Shown here piece after piece: positions 39,545-48,069 of a stretch of 64,000 nucleotides of DNA. Under the pieces are notes generated by a model that ran no database searches, was not told where the DNA came from, and worked only from the letters and a program-made list of their open reading frames with translations. Made by a program: the position numbers and the translations under genes. The stretch covers positions 12,890 through 76,889 of the forward strand of contig DASVFT010000092.1 of NCBI GenBank assembly GCA_036379935.1. The letters run 5' to 3'. Source of the stretch: JAOPZW01 sp036379935. GTDB taxonomy: Bacteria > Actinomycetota > Thermoleophilia > Solirubrobacterales > Solirubrobacteraceae. The stretch's first letter is position 1; each line of letters begins with the position of its first letter.

Positions 39545-41997
39545 TGCCGCGCCCGGAGGAGCGCATGGTGTCCTTCACGATCGACGGGCTGGAGGTCACC
39601 GCGCCGCAGAACGCGATGCTCGTCGACGCCGCCAAGCACGGCGACGTCGAGATCCCGGTCTTCTGCTACGAGCCCAAGCTCGGCGCCCCGGTGGGCGCCT
39701 GCCGCATGTGCCTGGTCGAGATCGAGGGCATCCCCAAGCTCCAGACCGGCTGCTCGACCCCGGTGAAGGACGGCATGGTCGTCCACACGCAGACCGACCG
39801 CGTACGCCAGGCGCAGGAGGCGGTGGTCGAGTTCCTGCTCATCAACCACCCGCTGGACTGCCCGGTGTGCGACAAGGGCGGCGAGTGCCCGCTGCAGGAC
39901 ATCTCGTTCGGCTGGGGGGGCGGGCGCTCGCGCTTCATCGAGCCCAAGCGCCACTTCCAGAAGCCGCTGGCCCTGAGCCCGCTCATCGCCATCGACCGCG
40001 AGCGCTGCATCCTGTGCTACCGCTGCGTGCGCTTCAGCCAGGAGCTCTCCGAGGACTACCAGCTCGTCCTCGAGGAGCGCGGCGCGCACACCTACGTCGC
40101 CACCTTCGACGGCCACCCCTACGTGGCCCCGTTCAGCGGCAACATCATCGAGCTCTGCCCCGTGGGGGCGCTCACCTCGCAGCCCTACCGCTTCCGCGCG
40201 CGCCCGTGGGACATCGAGGGGGCCGGCTCGGTGTGCACGTTGTGCCCGGCCCAGTGCAACGTCACCTTCACCGTGCGCGACGAGCGCGTGCTGCGCGTGC
40301 TCGCGCGCGACCACGCCGAGGTCGACGACGGCTGGCTGTGCGACAAGGGCCGCTTCGCCTACCAGGCGGTGCACGTCGACGAGCGCGTGACCCACCCGAT
40401 GATCCGCGACGGCGGCGAGCTGCGGCGCGTCACGTGGGAGCGCGCGCTGGCCGAGGCCGGCGCCGCCCTGCGGCGCGCCAAGGGCCGCGTCGGCGCCATC
40501 GTCGGCGGCGAGACGACCAACGAGGAGGGCTTCCTCCTCCAGCGCCTCATGCGCGAGGGCCTCGATTCGGGCGACCTCGACTCGCGCCAGGGCGGCACCC
40601 TGCCGCTGGGCCTGCACCGCGCGCTGGCCGTACCCGACGCCCAGGCCACGGTGCCCGACCTCGAGTTCGCGCACGCCGTGCTCGTGCTCGACACCGAGCC
40701 GGTCGACGACATGCCGATCGTCGACCTGCGCCTGCGCAAGGGCGTGCGCCGGCACGGCGTCAAGCTCGCGGTGGCCACCAGCCGCCCGTCGTCGCTGGAC
40801 CCCAACGCGCGCGCGAGCATCCGCTATGCCCCCGGTGCGGGCGAGGCGTTCCTGCGCGCGCTCGGCGCCGCGCTCACGCCCGGCGGCGGCGACGTCGACG
40901 AGCTGGCCGCCGGCGCGGGCGCCGATGCCGGCGCGGTGCGCGGGCTCGCGCAGCTGCTGCGCAGCGCCGGCGAGGACATGGTCATCCTCTACGGCGAGCG
41001 CCTGGTCTCCGGGCCGCGCGCCGCCGAGGCCGCCCAGGCGCTGCTCGAGGTGGCCAGCGCGCTGAACGTCACCGGCGGCCGCGAGGGCGCCGGCCTGCTG
41101 TGCGTCCCCGCCGGCACCAACGGGCGCGGCCTGGCCGAGGCGGGCGTGCTGCCCAACGCCGGGCCGGGCTACGCGGCGGTCGACGGCGGCCGCGACGCGG
41201 CGGCGATCGCCGACGGCGCGCGCCACGGCGAGCTCACGGCGCTCTACCTGCTGCACGCCGATCCGCTGGTCGAGCTGCCGGGTCGCGACCGCTGGGCCGA
41301 GGCGCTGGAGCGCGCCACGACCGTCGTCGCGCACGCCGCGTGGCTCACCGAAGGCCTCCTCGAGCACGCCACGGTCGTCTTCCCGGCCGAGAGCTACGCC
41401 GAGAAGGAAGGCACGATCACCCACCCCGACGGGCGCCTGCAGCGCCTGCGGCCGGCGATCGGGCACCCGGGCGAGACGCGCGCGGAATGGTCGGTCATCG
41501 CCGACGTGGCGCGCGCCGTGGGGCTCGACCTGGGCGTGCTCACCGGCCCCATGGCCACGGCCCAGCTCGCCGACGCGGTCCCGTTCTACGCGGGCCTGAC
41601 GCTGGAGGAGATCGGCGGCAAGGGCGTGCGCTGGCAGACCCGCGCGGCGGCCGCGGCCCTCCCGGCCGCCGAGATCCAGCCCGCGAGCCTGCAGATCGCG
41701 CCGAGCGCGGCCCCCGCGAACGGTCGCCTGCGGCTCGGCACGTACCGCTCGATCTGGAACGCCCCCGAGGTGCGCGTGTCGCCGTCGTTGCAGTTCCTGC
41801 ACCCGAAGCTGCGCCTGGAGATCGCTCCCTCCGACGCCCAGCGCCTCGAGCTCTTCCCGGGCGACCACGTCGTGGTGGGCTCGGACGGGCACACCGTCGA
41901 CGCGACGGTGGCGGTGCGCTCGACGATGCCCGAGGGCAGCGTCTTCCTGGAGACCAACGCGCTCGAGGGGCCGTTGGTGGAGGTGCGGCGCGCGTGA
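39544..41997 (+). CDS. nuoG: NADH-quinone oxidoreductase subunit G
   Basis: 817 residues, 75 kDa subunit. N-terminal 2Fe-2S domain (PVFCYEPKLGAPVGACRMC), the His-ligated N5 site HPLDCPVCDKGGEC, the N4 site RCILCYRCVRF with ELCPVGAL, and the extra N7 site VCTLCPAQC with Cys in DGWLCDKGRF, which is found only in some bacteria. The molybdopterin-oxidoreductase-like domain behind is inactive in this family. Overlaps nuoH by GTGA. Confidence 0.96.
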   Translation: MPRPEERMVSFTIDGLEVTAPQNAMLVDAAKHGDVEIPVFCYEPKLGAPVGACRMCLVEIEGIPKLQTGCSTPVKDGMVVHTQTDRVRQAQEAVVEFLLINHPLDCPVCDKGGECPLQDISFGWGGGRSRFIEPKRHFQKPLALSPLIAIDRERCILCYRCVRFSQELSEDYQLVLEERGAHTYVATFDGHPYVAPFSGNIIELCPVGALTSQPYRFRARPWDIEGAGSVCTLCPAQCNVTFTVRDERVLRVLARDHAEVDDGWLCDKGRFAYQAVHVDERVTHPMIRDGGELRRVTWERALAEAGAALRRAKGRVGAIVGGETTNEEGFLLQRLMREGLDSGDLDSRQGGTLPLGLHRALAVPDAQATVPDLEFAHAVLVLDTEPVDDMPIVDLRLRKGVRRHGVKLAVATSRPSSLDPNARASIRYAPGAGEAFLRALGAALTPGGGDVDELAAGAGADAGAVRGLAQLLRSAGEDMVILYGERLVSGPRAAEAAQALLEVASALNVTGGREGAGLLCVPAGTNGRGLAEAGVLPNAGPGYAAVDGGRDAAAIADGARHGELTALYLLHADPLVELPGRDRWAEALERATTVVAHAAWLTEGLLEHATVVFPAESYAEKEGTITHPDGRLQRLRPAIGHPGETRAEWSVIADVARAVGLDLGVLTGPMATAQLADAVPFYAGLTLEEIGGKGVRWQTRAAAAALPAAEIQPASLQIAPSAAPANGRLRLGTYRSIWNAPEVRVSPSLQFLHPKLRLEIAPSDAQRLELFPGDHVVVGSDGHTVDATVAVRSTMPEGSVFLETNALEGPLVEVRRA

Positions 41998-43016
41998 AGC
42001 TCCCGCTGGCCGAGGTCGGCTACTTCGAGCCGTGGTGGATGCAGATCCTCAAGGCGATCGTCATCTTCGCCGTGGGCCTGCAGGCGGTGCCCATCGTCCT
42101 CATCGCCGAGCGCAAGCTGCTCGGGCGCTTCCAGAACCGCTACGGCCCCAACCGCGTCGGGCCCTACGGCGTCGCCCAGCCGCTGGCCGACATCATCAAG
42201 CTGCTGACCAAGGAGCAGTTCCGCCCGCGCACGTCGATCGGCTGGCTGTTCGCGCTGGCCCCGGTGCTGTCGATCATGACCGCCGTCGCGGCCTTCGCGA
42301 TCATCCCGTTCGGCGACACGGTCGACATCTTCGGCACCAAGACGGGGCTCTACGGCCTCGACGTCTCGATCGGGCCGCTGTACCTCTTCGCCTTCGGCGC
42401 CGTCGCCTTCTACGGGATCATGCTCGGCGGCTGGTCGTCGGGCTCGAAGTACTCGTTCCTGGGCTCGATGCGCGCGGCCGCGCAGCTCATCTCCTACGAG
42501 GTCTCACAGGGCCTCGCGCTGGTGGGCGTGGTCATGACCGCGGGCACGCTGTCGCTGACGGGGATCGTCCATGCGCAGGAGGGCATGTGGTACGTGGTCC
42601 CGCAGATCGTCGGCTTTTTGATCTTCCTGACCGCCTCCTTCGCCGAGACCAACCGCCCGCCGTTCGACCTCGTCGAGGCCGACGCCGAGCTCGTGCAGGG
42701 CTACATGACCGAGTACGGCGGTGGGCGCTTCGCGTCGTACTACTTCGCCGAGTACCTCAACGTGCTCGTGGTCGCGGGGATCGTGACCACGGTCTTCTTC
42801 GGCGGCTGGCTGCTGCCCTTCGGCATCGACCCCCCGACGTGGGTCGACCCGTTGGTCGTGCTGGCCAAGATGGGCGTCGTCGTCTTCCTCTTCATCTGGA
42901 TCCGCGCGACGCTGCCGCGGCTGCGCTACGACCAGCTCATGAGCTTCGGCTGGAAGGTCCTGCTGCCGCTGGCCACCGTCAACGCGCTGGTGACCGCGAT
43001 CGTGGTGGTGTCATGA
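41994..43016 (+). CDS. nuoH: NADH-quinone oxidoreductase subunit H
   Basis: 340 residues, about eight membrane helices. ERKLLGRFQNRYGPNRVGP and ASFAETNRPPFDLVEADAEL (the E/D loop at the quinone entry) are the family signatures. GTG start overlaps nuoG. Confidence 0.97.
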   Translation: MKLPLAEVGYFEPWWMQILKAIVIFAVGLQAVPIVLIAERKLLGRFQNRYGPNRVGPYGVAQPLADIIKLLTKEQFRPRTSIGWLFALAPVLSIMTAVAAFAIIPFGDTVDIFGTKTGLYGLDVSIGPLYLFAFGAVAFYGIMLGGWSSGSKYSFLGSMRAAAQLISYEVSQGLALVGVVMTAGTLSLTGIVHAQEGMWYVVPQIVGFLIFLTASFAETNRPPFDLVEADAELVQGYMTEYGGGRFASYYFAEYLNVLVVAGIVTTVFFGGWLLPFGIDPPTWVDPLVVLAKMGVVVFLFIWIRATLPRLRYDQLMSFGWKVLLPLATVNALVTAIVVVS

Positions 43017-43558
43017 GCGGCAAGTGGGATCCGGCCGACGAGAGCGTCGTCGAGGTCATTCGTGGGCCGCGAGCCGGCGGTCCCGGCGGCACCTATCGCG
43101 CCTTCGGCGAGACGCTGCGCGGCCTGAAGACGACGTTCCGCCGCGGCATCGTGCAGGGCGTCACCACCTTCCAGTATCCCGAGGAGAAGGTCCCCGTCTA
43201 CCCGCGCTTCCGCGGGCGCCACCGCCTGCACCGCTTCGAGGACACCGGCCTGGAGAAGTGCGTGGGCTGCTCGCTGTGCGCCGCGGCGTGCCCGGCCGAC
43301 TGCATCCGGGTGGTGGCGGCCGAGAACACGCCGGAGAACCGCGTGAGCGCCGGCGAGCGCTACGCGGCGGTCTACGAGATCAACCTCGCGCGCTGCATCT
43401 TCTGCGGCTACTGCGAGGTGGCCTGCCCGTTCGACGCCATCACCATGGGCACCGACTACGAGATGTCCGACTACACCCGTCCCGACCTGATCTTCACCAA
43501 GGAGATGCTCCTCGCCGAGCCGTTCGAGCGCACGCCGCTGCGGCGCGAGGGCGAGTAG
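43013..43558 (+). CDS. nuoI: NADH-quinone oxidoreductase subunit I
   Basis: 181 residues with two 4Fe-4S clusters (N6a, N6b): KCVGCSLCAAACPADCIRV and RCIFCGYCEVACPFDAI. ATG overlaps the nuoH stop. Links NuoG to NuoB. Confidence 0.97.
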   Translation: MSGKWDPADESVVEVIRGPRAGGPGGTYRAFGETLRGLKTTFRRGIVQGVTTFQYPEEKVPVYPRFRGRHRLHRFEDTGLEKCVGCSLCAAACPADCIRVVAAENTPENRVSAGERYAAVYEINLARCIFCGYCEVACPFDAITMGTDYEMSDYTRPDLIFTKEMLLAEPFERTPLRREGE

Positions 43559-43573
43559 CTTCCGCGACCGCGC

Positions 43574-44221
43574 ATGGCCGAGGTCTTCTTCTTCATCGCG
43601 GCGATCGGTGCCGTCTGCGGCGCGGTGGGAGTGGTGATGGTGCGCAACCCGTTCTACGCGGTGCTGGCGCTCGTCTTCCACCTGCTCTCGCTCGCCGCGC
43701 TCTTCCTGCTGCTCCAGGCGCAGTTCGTGGCGGCGGCGCAGGTCGTCGTCTACGCGGGCGCGGTCATGGTGCTCTACGTCTTCGTCGTCGCCTACGTCGG
43801 CGCGGCCGAGCCCACGCGGCTCCGCGCGCCGGTCGGGCGCGGCCAGCGCGCGGCCGCCGTGCTCTTCGGGCTCGCGCTCTTCGTCGAGCTGGCCATCGCC
43901 GTGCTCGGCTCGAGCCTGAAGGCCGTCCCCTCCGACGGGCCGACCGTGGGCGCCGGCTTCGGCAGCCCGGCGCAGATCGGCGAGCTGCTGCTGACCAAGT
44001 TCCTGCTGCCCTTCGAGATCGCCTCGTTCCTGCTGCTCATCGCCGCCGCCGGCGCGGTCGTGCTGGCGCGCCGGCGCGGCGGCATCGGCACCGAGGAGGC
44101 CGATCGCGTGGCGGCGATGGACTTCCGGCTGCCGCCCGGCCTCGGCACGATGGCCGAGGCGGTCGGCGGGCGCAGCTCGCGCGAGCCGTTCGAGCTCGGT
44201 GCCGGGGGTGGCGGCGAGTGA
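43574..44221 (+). CDS. nuoJ: NADH-quinone oxidoreductase subunit J
   Basis: 215 residues, five membrane helices. RNPFYAVLALVFHLLSLAAL and VVYAGAVMVLYVFVV with the flexible-helix region are typical. Starts 15 bases after nuoI; the C-terminal tail past the last helix (about 165-215) is hydrophilic and variable. Confidence 0.95.
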   Translation: MAEVFFFIAAIGAVCGAVGVVMVRNPFYAVLALVFHLLSLAALFLLLQAQFVAAAQVVVYAGAVMVLYVFVVAYVGAAEPTRLRAPVGRGQRAAAVLFGLALFVELAIAVLGSSLKAVPSDGPTVGAGFGSPAQIGELLLTKFLLPFEIASFLLLIAAAGAVVLARRRGGIGTEEADRVAAMDFRLPPGLGTMAEAVGGRSSREPFELGAGGGGE

Positions 44222-44517
44222 CCCTCGACTGGTACCTCGTCGTCTCGGCGCTCGTCTTCGCGGTGGGCACCATCGGGGTGCTGACGCGCCGCAACCCGCT
44301 CGTGATCCTGCTCTGCCTAGAGCTCATGCTCAACGCGGCCAACATCGCGCTGATCGCCTTCGCGCGCATGTGGGGCAACGCCGAGGGCCAGGTCTTCGCG
44401 ATCGTCGTGCTGGTCGTGGCCGCTTGCGAGGTCTGCATCGGCCTGGGCCTCGTCGTCGCCGTGTACCGCCGGCGGCTGCCGATCGACGTCGACGAGATCC
44501 GGGAGCTGCACGGCTAG
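44218..44517 (+). CDS. nuoK: NADH-quinone oxidoreductase subunit K
   Basis: 99 residues, three helices. Conserved Glu residues in the channel: LCLELMLNAANIALIAF and VVAACEVCIGLGLVVA. GTG start overlaps nuoJ (GTGA). Confidence 0.96.
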   Translation: MTLDWYLVVSALVFAVGTIGVLTRRNPLVILLCLELMLNAANIALIAFARMWGNAEGQVFAIVVLVVAACEVCIGLGLVVAVYRRRLPIDVDEIRELHG

Positions 44518-44522
44518 GCGCT

Positions 44523-46526
44523 ATGCAGACCTCCGCGTGGCTCATCCTGCTCTTCCCGCTCGCCGGCACGCTGGTCAACGCGCTCGGCTTCCGGGTCCTG
44601 CCCGGCAAGGCGGTGGGCTGGATCGGCACCGCCGCGATCGCCGCCGCCTTCGTCTGCTCGGTCCTGGCCTTCCTCGCCCTCCAGGATCGCGGCGAGGAGC
44701 ACCGGCAGGTCGTCTACGTCGCGTGGGACTACGCCAACACGGTCGGCGTCGACGGCAAGCTCTCGCTCCTCGTCGATCCGCTGAGCATCTTCATGGCGCT
44801 GGTGGTGACCGGCGTGTCGACGCTGATCCACCTCTACTCGGTCGCCTACCTGTGGAGCGATCGCGGCTACGCGCGCTTCTTCGCGTACCTGAACTTCTTC
44901 GTCTTCTCGATGCTCGTGCTCGTGCTGGCGGGCAACTTCCTGCTGCTCATCGTCGGCTGGGCCTTCGTGGGCGCCGCCTCCTACCTGCTCATCTCCTTCT
45001 GGTACCGGCGCACCACCGCCACCTCGGCGGGGATCAAGGCCTTCGTCATCAACGTCGTGGGCGACGCCGGCCTGGTGCTCGGCACGTTCTTCATCTTCCG
45101 CCACTCGCACACGCTGGACTTCCTGGGCACCTTCGACTCGGCCTCCAAGGACTTCGCCTCCCACAACGGCGCGCTGACCGCCGGGCTGCTCCTGCTCCTG
45201 GTCGGCGCCTTCGCCAAGTCGGCCCAGGTCCCGCTGCACACGTGGCTCCCGGACGCCATGGAGGGCCCGACGCCGGTCTCGGCCCTCATCCACGCCGCGA
45301 CGATGGTGACCGCCGGCGTCTACCTCATCGCGCGCATGCACCCGTTGTTCGAGCTCTCGGACACCGCCGCGCTGGTGGGCGCCATCGTCGGGTGCGCGAC
45401 GCTGCTGATCGCGGGGACGATCGGCTTGGCCGTGACCGACCTCAAGCGCGTCATCGCCTACTCGACGATGTCGCAGATCGGCTACATGATCATGGGCGTC
45501 AGCGCCGGCGCCTACGTGGCCGGGCACTTCCACCTCATGACGCACGCCTTCTTCAAGGCGCTGCTGTTCATGGCCGCCGGCTCGGTCATCGCGGCGATGG
45601 CCGGCGAGCAGTCGCTGGACCGCATGCGCGGCTTCAGGCGCGCGCTGCCCTTCACCTACGCGTGCTTCGTCATCGGCGGGCTCGCGCTGTCGGCCGTGCC
45701 GCCCTTCTCGGGCTTCTTCTCCAAGGACGAGATCCTCGGCGACATCGCCTCGCGCGGCGGCGGCTGGTGGGTCTTCTACGTCCTGGGCTACGTCGGCGCC
45801 TTCCTCACCGCCCTCTACACGTGGCGGATGATCTTCCGAGCCTTCTGGGGCGAGCCCTCGCCCGAGGCGCGCGAGCTCGAGGAGGGTCACCTGCATCACG
45901 CCGACGCGCCGTTCAACCCGGCCACGGGTGAGATCGAGGACACCGACGTCGGCTTCCCGGGGCCCGAGCACCACATCGCCGAGCGCGCGCCCGAGATGCG
46001 CATCGCGATGAGCGTGCTCGCGGTCCTGGCCGTGGCCGGCGGCGTCGTGCAGGTCCCGTTCGTCACCAACTGGCTGGAGCACTTCCTGGACCCGAGCTTC
46101 GCCGACTCGCGCTTCGGCGCCGGGCCCAGCGACACCCTGACCGTGATCGGCATGGTCGTCGCCGTCGTCGTGGCCGCGGCTGGCATCTCCACCGCCTACC
46201 TCGTCTGGGTCGCGCGGCCGGGCACGGCCGAGCGCGTCCGCGAGCGCTTCGCCCCGCTGCACCGGCTGTTCGTCAACAGGTGGTACTTCGACGAGCTGAT
46301 CGACCTGCTCGTCGTGCGGCCCTTCGCCTGGCTCGGGCGCTTCGGCCAGCAGACCTTCGAGCGCGTGATCGTCAACGGCCTGCTCGTCGGCGGGACCACG
46401 AACATCGTCAAGGCCGGCTCTGCCGCCGCGCGGGCGCTGCAGAACGGCTTCCTGCGCGCCTACGCCGCCGTGCTCGTGCTGGGCATGGTCGCCATGGCCC
46501 TCTACTTCCTGATCCAGAGCACATGA
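44523..46526 (+). CDS. nuoL: NADH-quinone oxidoreductase subunit L (proton-pumping)
   Basis: 667 residues, MrpA-like antiporter subunit with about 16 helices and the long lateral helix. Core motif VPLHTWLPDAMEGPTPVSAL, Lys and Glu of the proton path in SFWYRR, TDLKRVIAYSTMSQIGYM and SGFFSKDEILG. ATG at 44523. Its stop overlaps the start of the 20-codon ORF that precedes nuoM. Confidence 0.96.
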   Translation: MQTSAWLILLFPLAGTLVNALGFRVLPGKAVGWIGTAAIAAAFVCSVLAFLALQDRGEEHRQVVYVAWDYANTVGVDGKLSLLVDPLSIFMALVVTGVSTLIHLYSVAYLWSDRGYARFFAYLNFFVFSMLVLVLAGNFLLLIVGWAFVGAASYLLISFWYRRTTATSAGIKAFVINVVGDAGLVLGTFFIFRHSHTLDFLGTFDSASKDFASHNGALTAGLLLLLVGAFAKSAQVPLHTWLPDAMEGPTPVSALIHAATMVTAGVYLIARMHPLFELSDTAALVGAIVGCATLLIAGTIGLAVTDLKRVIAYSTMSQIGYMIMGVSAGAYVAGHFHLMTHAFFKALLFMAAGSVIAAMAGEQSLDRMRGFRRALPFTYACFVIGGLALSAVPPFSGFFSKDEILGDIASRGGGWWVFYVLGYVGAFLTALYTWRMIFRAFWGEPSPEARELEEGHLHHADAPFNPATGEIEDTDVGFPGPEHHIAERAPEMRIAMSVLAVLAVAGGVVQVPFVTNWLEHFLDPSFADSRFGAGPSDTLTVIGMVVAVVVAAAGISTAYLVWVARPGTAERVRERFAPLHRLFVNRWYFDELIDLLVVRPFAWLGRFGQQTFERVIVNGLLVGGTTNIVKAGSAAARALQNGFLRAYAAVLVLGMVAMALYFLIQST

Positions 46527-46585
46527 CAGCGCGTCATTGCTCGACCATCGCTACGCCGCATCCCGAACGCGAGCCCTCGCGATGA
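46523..46585 (+). CDS. 20-residue conserved coupled mini-protein / leader peptide (copy 1)
   Basis: ATG at 46523 overlaps the nuoL stop (ATGA) and its own TGA overlaps the nuoM ATG (CGATGA). Product: MTARHCSTIATPHPEREPSR. The same layout and the pattern M-x3-HCS-x3-T-x2-P-x-REPSR recur at 61175-61237 between fabF and the carboxylase gene, 14.6 kb away. Shared residues are sometimes encoded by different codons (Thr11 ACG/ACC, Arg16 CGC/AGG, Ser19 TCG/TCT), suggesting selection on the peptide. It could be a regulatory leader for the next gene or a functional micro-protein. No known family comes to mind. Confidence 0.65.
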   Translation: MTARHCSTIATPHPEREPSR

Positions 46586-48069
46586 ACCTCACGGTCCTGC
46601 TCTGGCTCCCCCTTGCCGTCGCGGTCGCGAGCCTCGTCCTCCCGGCCGCCGAGGCCCGCCTCGGCGCGCTGCTCGGCTCGCTCGCCACGCTCGTCTACGC
46701 GGTCGTGATGCTCTTGAAGTTCGACGGCGGCAAGCAGGGGCTGCAGTTCGTGATCGACCGGGCGTGGATCTCCGAGCTGGGCATCCACTACAAGCTCGGC
46801 GTCGACGGGCTGAACCTGTTTTTGATCGTGCTGGCCACGATCCTCTTCTTCGCCACCGTCGCGTGGTCGGCCCTGCGCGAGTGGGAGCGCCCGCGCCTGT
46901 TCTACCTGTGGCTGGGCCTGGCCGAGACCGGGGTCCTCGGCGCGCTCATGGCCCAGGACCTCGCGCTGTTCGTGATCTTCTTCGACCTCATGCTCGTGCC
47001 CTTCCTGTTCCTGGGCGGCGGGTGGGGCGAGACGCCAAATCGCGTGGCGAGCATGGTCAAGCTCTTCATCTACACGCTGGTCGGCTCGCTGCTCATGCTC
47101 GCGGCCGCGGTGGCCACGGGTGTGCTGGCGCCGGGCGACAGCGTGACCTTCGACCTCGCTCAGCTGGCCGCGCGCCGGCTGCCCACCGGCTCGCAGGACT
47201 GGATCTTTTTGTGCTTCGCGGCCGCCTTCCTGGTCAAGATGCCCGCCTTCCCGCTGCACGGCTGGATGCCGGACGGCTACAAGGCCATGCCCCTGCCGGT
47301 GCTCGCCGTCTTCTCCGGCATCCTCTCGAAGGTCGCGGCCTACGGCTTCCTGCGCGTGGCGCTCCCCCTCTATCCCGACGCCGCGGTGCACTATCAGGAG
47401 CTCGTGCTGCTCGTGGCGCTGGCCTCGATCCTCTACGGCTCGGTGCTGGCCTTCACGACGCCCGACGCGCGCCTGATCCTGGGCTATTCGTCGGTCGCCC
47501 AGCTGGGCTTCATCACGCTGGGCATCTTCTCGCTGCAGGACACCGGCGCCCAGGGCGCGCTGCTCCAGGCGGTCAACCACGGTCTCGTGGTGGCGCCCGC
47601 CTTCCTCATCTGCGCGCTGCTGGCCGCGCGGGCCGGCGGGTCGGAGGACATCCGCGACATGGGCGGGATGGCGTTCCGCGCGCCCGTGCTCGCCGCCCTC
47701 TTCCTCATCGTCGCGCTGGCCAACCTCGCGATGCCGGGCTCGTCGAACTTCGTGGGCGAGTTCCTCATCCTGCTCGGCGTCTTCAACGCGAAGATCGTGG
47801 TCGCGATCGTCGCCTTCACGGGCGTGGTCCTGGCCAGCGTCTACACGCTGCGTCTCTACGTGCGCGCGATGCACAACCGCGTCGGCCCGCGCGTGACGCC
47901 GCGCGAGATCTCGCTCACCGACGGGCTCGTGCTGGCGCCGCTCGTGGCGCTGATCGTCGCCTTCGCCCTCTACCCGCAGGTCGCGCTGCGCAAGAGCGAG
48001 AGCTCGGTCAGGGCCTCGATCCGCGACGCCAGCGCCCTGACGCAGCCGCCCCGCGAGGCGTCGCGGTGA
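46582..48069 (+). CDS. nuoM: NADH-quinone oxidoreductase subunit M (proton-pumping)
   Basis: 495 residues, about 14 helices. Antiporter-like motifs FFDLMLVPFLFLGG, FPLHGWMPDGYKAMPLPV, ARLILGYSSVAQLGF, and SSNFVGEFLILLG. The start overlaps the stop of the 20-codon ORF and has no own clear ribosome site, so it probably depends on translation of that ORF. Overlaps nuoN (GTGA). Confidence 0.96.
   Translation: MNLTVLLWLPLAVAVASLVLPAAEARLGALLGSLATLVYAVVMLLKFDGGKQGLQFVIDRAWISELGIHYKLGVDGLNLFLIVLATILFFATVAWSALREWERPRLFYLWLGLAETGVLGALMAQDLALFVIFFDLMLVPFLFLGGGWGETPNRVASMVKLFIYTLVGSLLMLAAAVATGVLAPGDSVTFDLAQLAARRLPTGSQDWIFLCFAAAFLVKMPAFPLHGWMPDGYKAMPLPVLAVFSGILSKVAAYGFLRVALPLYPDAAVHYQELVLLVALASILYGSVLAFTTPDARLILGYSSVAQLGFITLGIFSLQDTGAQGALLQAVNHGLVVAPAFLICALLAARAGGSEDIRDMGGMAFRAPVLAALFLIVALANLAMPGSSNFVGEFLILLGVFNAKIVVAIVAFTGVVLASVYTLRLYVRAMHNRVGPRVTPREISLTDGLVLAPLVALIVAFALYPQVALRKSESSVRASIRDASALTQPPREASR

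Noticed and set aside
39232..41892. An 886-codon minus-strand frame opposite nuoF/nuoG
   Set aside because: Antisense shadow of nuoG with no motifs; nuoG has all its cluster ligands.
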